64,000 nt of DNA from Psilocybe azurescens (GCA_023853785.1 JAJIRX010000490.1:104323-168322); one strand, 5' to 3'; counted from the first letter of the stretch, positions 22,241 to 34,383 are shown. Notes: generated by a model from the letters alone, not told the origin. Made by a program: numbers and translations.

Positions 22241-22870
22241 CTAATAACGTTGGACACCAAAGCTCTGCTCCTCGAGATCAAGCTCTCGAGACTCCTGAGT
22301 AAGTTGGCAGGGAGCACACCAGAAAGATGTGCAGCAGTCGTTGCATCCTCCACCCTTGATGTTGTAGCGGTTGCGGACGTGGTCTCGGTTACCCATCTAG
22401 TAAGAGTAAGGAAATAGTTGCGTCAGCACAGGCCACTTTGGAATCAGTCTAACGATAGTAGCTTACCTGGAACAAGAAGCCAAGACCGCAGATGGAGAAA
22501 ATACCATGGGACATGCATGATCCAGAGCAGCACGAACCACCATGATCAGGGTGCGGTGTGCCCTTGTTGTTCAGGTGCTCATAACGGTGCTTGTTCTTGC
22601 CGTAGACAACACAGGGGAAGCAGGTTGCCATAACGCCTACGGTAAATAAAGAGCGTTTCATCGGTCAGAATCATCCATCCGGATTATCCAGGATTAAATG
22701 ATCGATGACTTACATGTTCCACATTCACTGAAGCAGGAGCAAAGACCGTGACTCCATTCTCTGCCGTCAGCATCGACGGGCATGTTCTTTGCGTTTCTAT
22801 TTCCTCCTCCTCCGGGAGCGACAACCATTCCGGCGGTGGCAGCGGGCTGTTGTTGATAGTTGCGAGACAT
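22241..22870 (-). CDS. PLAC8/DUF614 family protein, copy 2 (intact)
   Basis: Exons 22870-22714, 22636-22467 and 22396-22241 sum to 160 aa with no break. The N-terminus is a short Gln/Ala/Gly-rich segment with PGGGGNRNAKNMPVDADG, then EWSHGLCSCFSECGTC, the CFPCVVYGKNK core, SCCSGSCMSHGIF and the last Cys block with [22 protein letters not shown]. This is the classic PLAC8 arrangement of two Cys-rich halves flanking a hydrophobic stretch, normally membrane-associated. A TATATAAT element is near 23033-23041, about 165 bp upstream of the ATG. It is the best reference for the two broken paralogues at 14095-15775 and 48238-48840. Function in fungi is not settled. Confidence 0.9.
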
Positions 22871-24737
22871 TATAGTAATTTGAAGACGTGTGGAGGTTTG
22901 TGGTTAAAATTGGATCAGGAACTCGCCCAGCGAAGTTCGTTCAACGGATTGAGTGAAATGAGAGGTTTGGGTGGTGGGTGGAACTCGCACAGCAAGATGT
23001 CGAGGGAAAAGGGAGGTCCAAGGCTGACGTGGATTATATACCTCCGATTTATCTCCATAAGTCATAAATTTGTAAGCCAGAGACAGCGCGGACGATGGAA
23101 AAGGACGTTATTTCATCAACTCCATCAAAACGCGATACACTGCCTCTAAATTGATTGTCATGAAAAGTGAGGTCTTTGAATAGGGACGGGCTGTGGAAGG
23201 CCGTGCTCACTGCTCAGTCGCTATATACACACTATCTTACGGTAAGCACACTCTGTATTCATTCCCTACTTAGCAGCGTAATCTGACTAGATTCTCTTCA
23301 TCAACAGTCCCAGGAGTAAATTTCTAACACGGACCATGTGTATTTGCAATTTATTTGATGGTCGTATCACCATTTTTTCGATGAATGACCATACAGTCTG
23401 CTTCACGATTAGCCCTATGTGTGCTATCTTGTATCTCGTAGCAGCTCATATCGTTCAGCTCATCAACCTATACCGCGAAGACCTACGGAATAGTCAAGAT
23501 CAAAGGAAAGATGGCATTGCAGTCAGCGATTTGGCATCTGCATAGCTTAGCTTCAACTCATGAGGCCTCCACACTAAGTATTTTAGCTCAAGTACGCACG
23601 CATTGTATAAGTATAAGAGTAAGTATACTACCGTGTGAGTTATATATATCAATGGACAGTGAATCCTCTGCACCATTCAAAACGGATGATGTCGCGGGAG
23701 TGTAACTGTGATGTTGTAAATATGTCTATAATTATACCTCCCCTTCCAAGGGAGGTAGTGATTGAAGAGTGAGCTTTCATTGAATTTCTTCAAGACCAAT
23801 GTTCCGGGCTTGATGGAAGTCGAATGTTAAATATTAAAATAACCCGTAGTCCTCCGTAGACTCTGGCGTTGCTCATGCGCTGGAAGAGTGAAAAAATAAT
23901 TTAAAGTCTTGTAATACCAGAGTATTTACGTCAACGGCTTTTATTTTGTGACTTTATTCAAGCCCAGATGCATAATTGTACGCATTAGTAAAATCAAGCA
24001 TACCGCATTCAAGGCTCAGTCGAAGTTCTGGGTCTTAAAAAAAAAAACTTTGACTTAAAGTTACTGTACTGGAACATAAAGAAATTTCCATCAGCCATCA
24101 AGCTATATACCATACATTTCCAATAAGGACATGCTTTTGCGTTCTTGGCCACTCTTAATAAAGCAATTGCCTGGTCTTGACACAGGACACACCTCGGCGC
24201 GTTATACGGTCACGGACTTCACGTGCACTCAATCCCTCCCCACGTCAAAGTTTTGCAAGCATGAGCAAATAGTCGCGCCACAGCCTGGGTCAGCTGTCTC
24301 TTCTTGATCATCAGTTTGACAGTTTCTCCTTTCCAGACCTATCCAGAACGCCTTCCTAGGGTTTTCTCAAGCCTTATTTCTATAACTGTGTCTCTATGCT
24401 AGCTTATTTCAAGGATCTCTTTGAACTGTACATGAGCTCTGACGCATAAAGTTTTTTCTAAGATCTGTTGCCTGGAATGAAAACAATTTTGAGACGCAAC
24501 GGCGCTTACAATGCTACGCTCGAAAGTCCAACATTCTGGATCGGATCTTACCCCACACTCGCCCCGCATTCGAGGCTTACCCTGAAGTCTCTTGCTTTCC
24601 CACTTATATAAAGCTCGCCGGCACCTTCCATCTTCTCTACCCTTCTTTCTTTCAGGAAGTCCCAGAGGCCCGCAGTGACCTCGTTCTTTGCCTCCTTTGA
24701 CCCCTTTTTTCACGTCTTACTCTCCTCTCAGACCACA
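22871..24737. other. 1.9 kb intergenic region between divergent genes
   Basis: Holds the promoters of PLAC8 copy 2 (minus) and of the 98-aa protein (plus); a TATATAAA box is at 24605-24612, about 130 bp before the latter's ATG. The rest is AT-rich with only short ORFs and no recognisable repeat. Confidence 0.5.
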
Positions 24738-25265
24738 ATGGCCGCCGTTGAGACCCAGGCTCCAACCACTGTCGAGATTAATGATGCCATCTTCTGCACT
24801 CACTTCAAAGAAGTCGTACGTGATCATTATCTGCTGTGCTCTATGATCCCTTCATATCTATGAAGCGATCGCGTGGAATCGAGCACTGATACTGACCTCC
24901 TCTTCCTGAAATAGTGTGCTGAGTGCAACTTCGACGGCAGAGAGGAGAATGATTCGTTCTTCGGGGTGCGTTCATCCTCCAAACCAAACCGTAATCGTCT
25001 CGTGACACGATTACTGACCTTCGTCTGATCGTCATTTCAGTTCGATGCTATTGATCGTGAGGGCCTCGAGTGCCCTCCTGCTACCCAGACCAAGGACGGT
25101 ACATATCAGTGCAAGAAGCATGGGTCTACTTGTACGTCGTCTGCCTCATGCCACTATTCAATATTATCTGTACTGACCTTCTCGGTAGCCTGCAACCAGT
25201 GTTACGGTTGGAAGAAGCAAATCAACAGAGCTCGCACCCAAGCTAAGAAAGCTGGGCGAAAGTAA
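24738..25265 (+). CDS. 98-aa Cys-rich protein, probable zinc-binding
   Basis: Exons 24738-24815, 24915-24965, 25041-25131 and 25189-25265 sum to exactly 98 aa, with all introns GT-AG. The protein shows HFKEVCAECNFDGREEND, then LECPP, YQCKKHGSTSCNQCYGW and a Lys/Arg-rich end (RARTQAKKAGRK). The Cys/His spacing (CxxC, single C, CxxxH, CxxC) looks like a two-zinc MYND-like or ribbon fold; this is inference. A TATA box lies 130 bp upstream. I believe similar small proteins occur in other agaricomycetes but know no function. The basic tail is compatible with nucleic-acid binding or nuclear location. Confidence 0.85.
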
Positions 25266-25955
25266 CCTCATTATACGAGAAAGGATACATGGACACTGTA
25301 TGAACATGTACTCCCACGAATATCTCTTTCGGGCTTGAAAGCATGTAGAAATTGTAAATCGTGAACATTCAATTGTATTTGTGACCTTTGCTGAGTTCGG
25401 AACTTGACTGATAATGACCCCTACTTGCATGCCTTCGAAGACGTGTTTGAAGTTGCGGCACATTAGGCCATGAATGGTACCTGGTTGAGTTTTATAAAGA
25501 ATTATCATCACAAGAATATGCATCCCAGCCGCAAGTCCTTCTATTCTTCCAACTAGCTGATTCGAGGTACGGCTTGAGGATGTACACACATACTGGAGAA
25601 GAGTAGATATATATCGCCTTCGGACAACTTCGAATGGACGGATATTAAGAGGAACACCGAACACCGAAAGAATTCACGCAAGCGTCCAGCCATTTGTTAA
25701 CCACGCTTCTTACCAGATCTTCGAGAACTTTAACATAGTTTAACATACGAACAGCTTCAGAGCAAACAGATTCATGTATGTATGACAGGAAGATGCATGT
25801 ATAATTTTGATTCAGCGAAGCTTCAGAAGTCAGTTACGGTAAAAATTTATAAATTGAAAAAGCACTCCATCGGGCTTTCTGTTCTCCTCCGATGGTGGTG
25901 TATTACAGTGTTCTGTAAAACCATTCAATCAAAATTAAGAAAAGAAAAAGATGAA
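25266..25955. other. 3' flank and spacer
   Basis: A 166-codon minus ORF (25164-25664) overlaps the last exon of the 98-aa gene and has no domain signal. Nothing else supported. An A/G-rich run at 25931-25951 is the T-rich Pol III terminator of the tRNA on the other strand. Confidence 0.4.
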
Positions 25956-26043
25956 TGTCGGTAGCTGGAATCGAACCAACGGCTCCTCGGGGTACTATTC
26001 CAATTACCACAACGAGGTGATTTAACCCCTAATCGATACCGAC
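25956..26043 (-). tRNA. tRNA-His (GTG) with a 16-nt intron
   Basis: Full cloverleaf on the minus strand, 88 nt: acceptor pair GTCGGTA/TACCGAC, D arm GATT/AATC, anticodon stem CCTCG/CGAGG with loop TTGTGGC once an intron of about 16 nt is removed after position 37, and T arm with the GGTTCGATTCC B box. The discriminator base is A, and no encoded CCA is seen. Transcription ends at a T-rich run just downstream (minus strand, near 25940-25951). A tRNA-His needs a G added at position -1 after transcription. The intron position is the standard eukaryotic one. The GTG anticodon follows from the 7-nt loop with TT before it. Confidence 0.9.
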
Positions 26044-26791
26044 GATATCTTACTTTTAATTTGCCCAACTATGTTGTGGCAATGGCACTGCAACTTGAAA
26101 CACCACGCCCACCAGCTCTCGGTCATAAATAATCAAGGGTCCTGCCTTTATATGTGATCCCTTTATATATAGAGCATGGCCGGGGATTGGAATACTCCAA
26201 GGGATAAGTGTTTGAGCCGCATTTGATTTCAGTGATCCTGTTTCGAAGTTCAAAGGGGCATTGCTGTGTCCTCCGTAACCATAACTCTTCAATCTCATAT
26301 GTGCGTGGGTACAGTGGGTAATGCTAAATAGAGATAATGGATGTAGCTCGAAATAAGTCTGCTTCACCGTCGTGCGGCTTATTACTTATAATATGCATAC
26401 AGAGTGCGATATCGCGCTTTCTCCAAAAATAGACGCGCGCATCAGTCACGTGGACGGAAACAAAGTCGCGATTGGACTTAGAATTTGGACATACTACAAG
26501 CAAGGTGCAATTTAGTACTGAACTTGAAGGCCTGCGTTCAACCACTATCTTCGTATTTTACTTACTATGATTGATACGAAGGTATATCTGATTGACCTAT
26601 GTTATACGAAAGGGAAATCCGATTCACTTCAGTTGTCCGCAAATTATCGTCGATAATCAATTCGACTTTTCCGGGTGCAAGACTCCCAATTTTGTACGTA
26701 TCGTTAATGTTATATTACAAATATCTCTGCAGCATTTTACTAGCATATAATGCTCCTCTTGTACCTTTTACCGTGGTCTTTACCTCCATGT
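26044..26791. other. Spacer, no gene seen
   Basis: Between the tRNA and the 3' end of SDR copy 2. A 103-codon minus ORF (26056-26367) lacks any signature. Contains the internal TATATA word near 26165. Nothing supported. Confidence 0.4.
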
Positions 26792-27628
26792 CTACCATGG
26801 AACCTTCTCCCCTTCCGAATTGAACAATTTTCCAGTTGGACCGTCCTTCTCCAGCAGAACGTGAAAGGCACTATTGCTTGAGCGCCTTCTTCCAGCGTTT
26901 TTCCGCCCGCAATAAAATTGTTCAATTTGGACGATACGAGGCCAGGACTAACGGCGTTGACTTTGATTCCTTCCTTCCCCAATTCATGTGCCAACGCGAC
27001 AGTGTACGAATTGACTGCCGCCTTACTGTTCGCGTAAGCTGTGAATATCGTAGTCGCTGTGGGCTGTGATTGATATGTTTGAGAGCCCAGCTGGCTTGAC
27101 ACGTTAACTATGTTGGGCTCAGAGGATTTTCGCAGCAGAGGAAGAAATGCTGGTTGTCGTCTGCACTAATCCAATCAAGTTTGTTTCCAGTACATCCCGA
27201 AGAACCGAAGTGTCGAGGATGGAAGGGTGTTGAATGACATCATTTCTGGATATTGCGGCGTTGTTGACGAGCACATCAAGCTTTCCTTCGGCCTTTTCAA
27301 CCGTTTCTTTGGCGCGCTCAATGGTTGCGATATCTCGGACATCGATCAGGACAAATTTGACATTTGCTAGGCCTTTTTTGTGTAGGATCTCCCTACATAT
27401 AGCCATGGTTAGTGGTTATCACCATTATAATCAAGGAGAAACGCACAGTGCCTCTTTTCCGGCTGCTTCATTCCTTGCACCGAGGTATACGACGTGGCCT
27501 TTCTCAGCAAGAAGGCGAACTAGCTCAAACCCAATGCTGGAGTTGCTTCCTGTTATTGAGTTATCAGCATTGATGCCATATGATATATAAAGGTCAAACT
27601 GGCCTGTAACAAGTATGACTTTCGACAT
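26792..27628 (-). pseudogene. Short-chain dehydrogenase/reductase, copy 2 (inverted, two frame breaks)
   Basis: Close paralogue of the SDR at 9874-10730, in opposite orientation about 16 kb away. It has the TGSNSSIG cofactor motif, NNAA, VNVSS, YANSK and SPGLV segments. Relative to copy 1 the frame is broken by one base near 27147-27150 (after the LVQTTT codons) and by two bases near 26862-26866; together they restore the original frame for the C-terminus, ending at TAG 26792-26794. The first intron starts GC (27603-27602) where copy 1 has GT, a rarer but spliceable GC-AG intron. Could be a pseudogene or an intact gene with base-calling errors. The proteins remain highly similar, suggesting selection until recently. 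Confidence 0.75.
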
Positions 27629-28259
27629 TTTTGCAAGGATCGAGGGATAACGGTATGGCTTAGAGTACAGTGCCAGACACTTTTTACAATTCAAACTGGC
27701 CTTTTAACCTCTGACATGGTGGCCACAGAATCTTGAGGAAACCGTTACCTTTGACTTAGGTGCGCAGGGGGTTGGATAGCATTGTCTGGAGCGTGACCTC
27801 TCAATGACAAAGAAAAGCATCGTACTTTCGATAAGTAGCTGACGTCTGCTCTCGGCATGGGAGATCGAGTCAGAGATAAGAAGAACACCACGGGTGATTA
27901 AGCCATTACCGAAATTTGAGCGACCTCGGAACTACGGAAGATTTCGAAATTGGGAAAGCCACTGCGACGGACTCCCAGGACCTAACACCACTGGTGACCA
28001 ATCGATTACTGAGCGACTTCGGAACCGCGAATGATTTCGATGTTGGTAAATCAATGACTCACCACTTGTAATGAAATGCCTTGTTGAGGTATAAATTCTC
28101 ACATATTTATCGAACTACACTGTATACTATGTAGCTTGCATAACTGCGTCATACTAGATTCAATTCTGCTAAAACAAATAACTTGATCGCTCACGACCGG
28201 TAAATGAATTCCTACTAGTCCATGAACTTTGAACCATTTCAGGAATGTTCTGCTGCTGG
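27629..28259. other. Spacer between SDR copy 2 and the VOC gene
   Basis: No ORF of note. Two imperfect stretches at about 27900-27960 and 28000-28050 resemble each other (GAGCGACCTCGGAACTACGGAAGATTTCGA and related), a small direct repeat of about 50-90 bp. Confidence 0.4.
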
Positions 28260-28776
28260 TCACGCATCCCCCATGTATACTGCTTCAATATTTCGACCTT
28301 CTGGGTCGTACACAAATGCGGCGTAATAGTTTTTAGCATATCGAGGACGGATGCCAGGCGTTCCGTTGTCTGTTCCGCCGGCAGCGCTTTCCGAGATTGA
28401 ACATGATCAGTTTAAAGGTGAAAGCATAAAAATTATAAAGTAAGATAAATGTGGGCCAGGCGCCATGGCTCACATTGCTGCTGCGTGGAACTGGTCAACT
28501 TGCTCACGGCTTGACGCCGCGAAAGCAAGATGTACGAGCTCCCCGCTGGGCCAGACTGTTCCGGAGTCTTTGAGGAGGGCCTTTCTCTCTTCGTCCGTTT
28601 TGCGTGCATGCCGCTCGGAGATCCAGAGCTCCGGAGAATGTTCTCCGAAGCCAACAATCTTGCCGTCTAGAACTGAGGCTTTGGATTTTGTATCCGAGCG
28701 GCTTGAGTGCAGCGGCGTAAAAGTCTTGTGCCTTGGGGACATTGCGCACAGTGAGAACGAGGTGAGCAAAAGGCAT
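28260..28776 (-). CDS. VOC-superfamily (glyoxalase/bleomycin-resistance-like) protein, one frame break
   Basis: Small metal-dependent fold protein of the vicinal oxygen chelate superfamily; reaction unknown. Exons 28776-28474 and 28386-28260, 142 aa after ignoring one extra base near 28683-28684. Features: HLVLTVRNVPKAQDFYAAAL at the N-terminus (the usual metal-ligand His and first beta-alpha unit), a central GFGEHSPELWI, then HLAFAASSREQVDQFHAAA with the second module, and the end FVYDPEGRNIEAVYMG with the conserved Glu ligand. Stop TGA at 28260-28262. The length is normal for the single-domain fungal lactoylglutathione lyase-like proteins. The frame change lies after GYK in the first module. 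Confidence 0.8.
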
Positions 28777-31682
28777 ATGTCTTGCTAGGGTCGTCAAGTA
28801 ATGGGTATTATTATCGCCCAATCTTGGCTTTGAAGTTTGCAGGGAAAGCGACCTGGATTGTAAGGTCTTATATTAGCATTGGTGGCCAGCTCGTTGCGGG
28901 TTCCAGTTAGCCTGTCTGACACACATCTCTTTACACATCTTTCGCTGGGTCTTTCACACTTGACAATCCGTCTTACCAAAACAGCCTGTGTATCATTGAT
29001 TGCATCGACTCGATTTCTGTGGTGCCTGGGTTGTTACAGAATCGTTTTGGATTGATGTTGTTATACTTGCCTCGTAACTTGCGTTGAGCTTGCTTCGTAG
29101 ATACAATATGCAGCTGTCACGTAGATGTTCAACTTCCACTGTTCCAGCTGTAGCTTGTCAACTATTAATTATATAATTTTATATTCGGTATACGACGACT
29201 TATCACCAGCGTCGCACATGGGAGTAAGTATGAGATGTGGGGACATTCATCAACCGTTTCGCTAGTACAGCTCGAGACGACATCAGAATGCAGAATGAGC
29301 ACCTCTGACGATATGATAGCACAATGCGCTCGAGGGAAGAGATTGGGATGCCATTCATTACATCTCAAAGTTGTCCTGGATGCGCAACATTGATCAGAGG
29401 TCCAGCATGGAACCGACTTTTGTACTGCAGCCTATTCGTGCGGTGAAGGGCCTCCTGAGAATGATCTCCACAACCCATCGATGAAGTCTTCGATTTTGAT
29501 TTCGGTTCCTAAGGGTAGTCCTTCGTCAGTAAACGTCTTCGAGCCGTGACACCATGAAGAATGATATGAAAGAGTCAGTTAACGGTTTTCTAGGCCGCCA
29601 CTCGTTGAGTGTAGTGCGTGGCATCAATGATTTTCAGAGCCCAGTGCGTTTCATCACATATCATAGCACATCGTAGTGGCAGAACGGCAACTCACACAAA
29701 CGATTGTCATAACTAGCGGAGGTACCGCGTGCGGTGGGGATTATTAGGGGACATTTTTGGCCGTTGACGTTGAATGAACATCGAACAAACTCGAACAAAG
29801 TTTCCAGCTACCCCCAGCTCTATTTGCGCAAGCATGTATCAAATTCGAAAGAAAACACTTCATGTACAAACAACAAAACGTGGAAGATCAACCTAATTTT
29901 GAACCTCTGACTTGACCTCGATGACGTTCTCCGACTGCAATGTTTACTGTTCCGTTACAGTTCGCCTCAATTTATTCTCTATGCACGCAGATGAAACGCC
30001 GGTCTTTACCACTTGGTTATCTCACATCGACACCATAATGCCCATCCTCGGCCACCCCGCCGGCCAATTCAAAAATGGAAACGAATATCCAAGTCAAGAC
30101 TTTCATCAACCCTAGTCTTAAATTGTTCGCTCCAAGGTTCTAGTTAGATAACATCGATGTACAAATCGAAAAGAAACTTATAAACACTCGCCGCTTGAAT
30201 TGCCTTGGTTAGCTCGGGATGTTGGTGGGTCACGGGCAGAAGGCGTCAAGTGTGAGTTCCGAAATGATTGTACCGATTTATGGATGTAAGAAGTTAACGA
30301 TGATCCGCAGAGTATCATTCGCTTCCTAAATCTTCCGGCGCACAACAGTGGATAGGAGGCGTGCATAGACACGCCTTTGGAGCCAATACGCCAAACTGGT
30401 TTGGAACACAATCGTCTATGAGCAAAATGATCTCTAAACACAATTCCTAAGCGAACGTGTCGCATGTCTAAGTCATAGGAAGTCGGTCCATAAGGGGACC
30501 CTCCGACATTGCTAATGAAGGGGAATATTTTCATCAGTGTCTATTTGGCGACTGCCAAACTCTCTACCGCACCATGCGGATGCCAGATGAACGTACTCTT
30601 CTTGCTTCGTCCAATCGCTGAGCGGTGTGTTACAATTAAACTCAGCACTAATGCACCATTGTCATCATAGTATCCGAGGTTTTGCAAGTGATAGGTATGT
30701 CATCATCCTGTTCATTGAAGGACAAACGTTCATTGATCCGCAGATTCGCGGCGATGAATGTTCTCTCCGGGTAGGCTCATTGCAGTCATACGGGCTCGAG
30801 AGGGTATCCAAGCTCACCAACTGTCGCGACTGTTGTATAGCTATGCAGAACCCACGAATACCCATTACCCCGCCGCGACGAGCGCTTGGTCCTGTCCGCG
30901 AAAATCTCTTGTTAGTGACTCTTTGTTGCAAATTGGGATATAACTCTGAAGATGCATTTTAGATAGACTTTGCACAACATGGTTCCATGCTTTTTGACAT
31001 CCGATTGATATGCTTCGTGTTAAACCTGTGTCAATGTAATTGAACCCTCAAGACCACTTTTTGTCTGTCCAATTATCGAATTATCGCATGTTCACTTGTG
31101 CATCACGGCGATTTCTCTGTTGGACAGCTGGATCGTTGAACATCTTATAAACCCAGAAATGGGAAGAATCATCTCTATTTCTTGCGTCCTCCATCTAAAG
31201 TCCGCATCCCCATTTCTCTGTCTAATATCGCTCATCATAAACTACTGCCAACCCTAATCCAGTCCGACACATCAGCATCTTGCATCTTGCCCTACACCGC
31301 ATTCGGACTGGATGAGAACGTCGACTGCGACCAGGGCCTGACCCGAATTTCAGAGGTGGTCAGACTCCTTGTCCGCCTCCCTTACCCGCCTGGCCAAGTG
31401 GGTGACCTTTTCATCGTCGTCGTCAGATTTAGCTTCACTGCCAGCCTCCACCAGCGGCGCACCGAGACGACCTTGAAATCCGACCAAGACCGCCAGCCAG
31501 GCCTGACCCCCAATGTGCCCTTCATAAACCGTCGGGCGCAGCTTACCTCAATCTTCAGTAGCTCATCGAACTTGCTCTTCTAATTCGCCTGTAGCAGTTT
31601 TTCTTACTTGCTTACTTGCTTACTTGCTTTTACGCCCGCTTCCACCTCAAAGAAAACGCTAAAAAGCCGATATCATATTACG
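28777..31682. other. 2.9 kb with no supported gene
   Basis: No recognisable protein on either strand. ORFs at 30178-30534 (minus, 118 codons), 30627-30962 (plus) and 31182-31583 (plus, 133 codons) have no family signature. A TATAAA word near 31145 could serve the kinase gene, in which case 31170-31680 would be its 5' leader or a missed 5' exon. An 8-bp unit CTTACTTG is repeated three times at 31603-31626. Confidence 0.4.
31603..31626. repeat. Three tandem 8-bp units upstream of the kinase gene
   Basis: CTTACTTG repeated three times without interruption, 57 bp before the predicted kinase ATG. Probably a simple leader microsatellite. Confidence 0.8.
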
Positions 31683-34383
31683 ATGTTTCGATCATGCACT
31701 AATTCCAAGACTCACAATACCCACCCAAGTGGGCAGTCCAGGCCTTTGCTTATTGTCTTTAGTAAGTTCAAGACTTCCGTCAAAGGGTTATTTCTCAAGC
31801 AAAGGGAGATTGAGGATGTGAGTTCGATTCTGTATTAATTTATTATGTCCAGCACTGATGGTGTCTATTTTTGAATATCAAGGTCAACGAGACCTCATCT
31901 GTTGTTGAAGTTCCCGACTGCTCTGAGCATCAACGGCATGTTATAAAAATCACCGCGATCATAGTGAATATCTTGTTTCAGGAGCTAATCTACATTTCTG
32001 ACGAAATGCATCATCTCAGGACGCTGAAATTCTGAAAGGATTTCATGACATATACAAGGCACTTCATGATCCCTCTATCCTCGACGCCCGAAGACACCAA
32101 CGTTACAATTTATACCCCTCATCATCTCCGTCGTCGCAGAAACACCGGTACCTGTCAGTATTAATCTAATCTTAGAGCGTAATTAAATACGCAATGTGCT
32201 CATGACGTTTTATGGCATTTAGGACATCCTCGACATCCTTCGACCACGTTGTCGCCGCACCCAGACCATATACGAGATCCCTGCTTTAACTATCCTCACT
32301 TCGCCCTACCCTGCTGCTCTAACAGCCACTCCTGCCATTGCCGAGTCAGTGTTGGAGGCACTCTTTCCAACTGCTGTTCCCGATGAGCCAAGAGTCATGA
32401 ACGCCGATGACTTCCAAATTCTCCGTTACCTGGGCGAGGGTACCAGCGGAAGGGTTTATTATGTCAAGGATCGTATTTCCAAGGCTAGGGTCGCTCTGAA
32501 GGTTGTTACAAAAGCCCGAAAGAGCAAGCACACCCTCAGCATCGTCCTGCTGGAACGTGAAATTTCGGAGAAGCTTTCAGACTCTCCTTGGTTCGTCAAC
32601 CTCTGGGCATCATGGCACGATAATGCCAATCTTTACATCGCCATGGTTTGCCCCTTACATTGCGCCCATATTAATATAGCTCATTCGAGTTTAACTTCCA
32701 GACTGCATATCCAACGGATCTGGACAGTGAGATGATTCGGTGTAACGTCATCGAACCCCAAAGGGCTCGTTTCTATATGGCTGAAATCGTGCGTCTCTTT
32801 TAATATGACTTCTAGAGGTGATGATGTCAGACTAACGCTATAAACTTTGTGCAGATCATTGCTCTGACCGAACTGCACTCACGAGGCATCATCCATCGCG
32901 ACGTCAAATCTCCCAACATTCTCATCGACCGTGAAGGCCACATTGTCCTCGCTGATTTCGGATTGTCAAAGGACTTCGGCGAGAGACCTACCATTGCCGA
33001 ACGTATATACCAACCCTATTGGCCTTACCTGCGAGACGAGAACGCTACCTCGGAGACGGAGCCTAGAGACCCGGAAGAATTATACTTCGTGACTTGGGAC
33101 TACCGTGGGTCGGAACTCGAGATGGCTCCGGAGGTCCACCTACGACAACCATATTCCTTCGGGGTGGATTTCTGGTCAGCCGCCGTTGTGCTGTACTGGA
33201 TGCTGACAGGGAGGGTGCGTTTTAATTTCTTGTGGTCCGAATCTTTTGCTAACATCAATCTGCAGCCTCCCTTTTACGAGGACGAGGAGGAATACGAGAA
33301 CGGGGGAAACGAAGACGTCAAGCCTCTTCCATATAAGATCGCCGAGGACCCTCTTTATTGGGACGCAACGGACAATGTCGACGATGATACCGTCGACTTT
33401 ATAGAGAAGGTCGGTCTATTTGCAGTTACCTTCTCGTCAAATGTCTGGCTAACATTTCTGTTCATTCTGCAAACAGATGTTGACTAAAAACCCGAAAAAA
33501 AAGATTAATGATTTCTTACGATATGCCCAACCACCCCTACTTCGCTGGAGTGTAAGTGATTTGATACATATTTTCTTAGCCTAGGTCTGATTGCTTGATA
33601 TTATCTAGAAATTGGACGCTGATGGAAGAGCGCAAGATTCCTCCGCCTTGGGTTCCCCAGAGCGAGGTCAGCCACGTCTACGAGCCAACCACGCCTAATT
33701 TCGAGCCTGGAATTCCATACGCCGGCGAGAACTCGGACCCCTACCCCGAGTTCAACTATATTTCAGAGGAGGCCGCGATTCGTTTCGCAATCCACAGCGA
33801 GGACGAGTACGACTCGGACGACTCGGATGTGACGGTGACCGACGTGGAGATCATGCGCATCGGGAGCTACGAGGACCTTTCCTTTGGTCGGGAACCATCC
33901 AGCACGCCGACCACCCCAGACCGCTTCGCTCACGACTTCGGTGTTGAGGCGCTAAAGTCCGACCCTGTCGTTGATGGCGCCTCCGTCGAGCAGGGTTGGG
34001 ATTTGACCGTCATCTCGCCACCGTCGATGAAGCCTTGTGGTCCGGGTCCTAAGCTATGGCTTCAGCCGCAAGATCTTTTCAAGCTAAGCTCCATCCTCGC
34101 TCCGCCTGCAGAACCTACCATTTCCGCCCCTCCTGTTGCGCCGCTCTTTTCCTTAGCAACTCCAACTGTCAGCGTGGACTTCAAGCTTTGTTTATCCACT
34201 CTCCCGCACTGTTTGACTCTGGAGCCGCCTCCGGGGTTGCCTCCTCCATTGCCTCCTCAACAGAGCACCCACGTTGTAAATGGTACCGGCACACTGTTTA
34301 AGCTCAAGATGTGGTTATCTCAGCTTTGGAGACCCAAGCCAAAGCAGGATCCACAGCTGAAAAGGTTGTCGCTATTGAGTTGA
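31683..34383 (+). CDS. Serine/threonine protein kinase with an expanded activation segment (A8-run frame break)
   Basis: Nine exons (31683-31817, 31883-31963, 32020-32157, 32223-32645, 32702-32788, 32855-33214, 33266-33409, 33477-33551, 33609-34383), 738 aa if the eight-A run at 33495-33502 is read as seven. Kinase domain from about residue 182: glycine loop LGEGTSGRV, VALKV lysine, HRDVKSPN catalytic loop, DFG (as ADFGLS) and MAPEV. Between DFG and MAPE are nearly 60 residues, about twice the usual, with PRDPEEL. The domain is followed by an HPYFAGVNW segment typical of AGC-like kinase ends and then about 250 residues, acidic (EDEYDSDDSD) and Pro-rich. The N-terminal 180 residues are unassigned and the start is tentative. 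Substrate unknown. Confidence 0.85.

Noticed and set aside
23336..23545. Small plus ORF with a hydrophobic stretch
   Set aside because: Too short, no promoter or conservation signal, and surrounded by non-coding AT-rich DNA.
31182..31583. 133-codon plus ORF as a separate gene
   Set aside because: No family feature; it lies between a TATA word and the kinase ATG and may be leader sequence.
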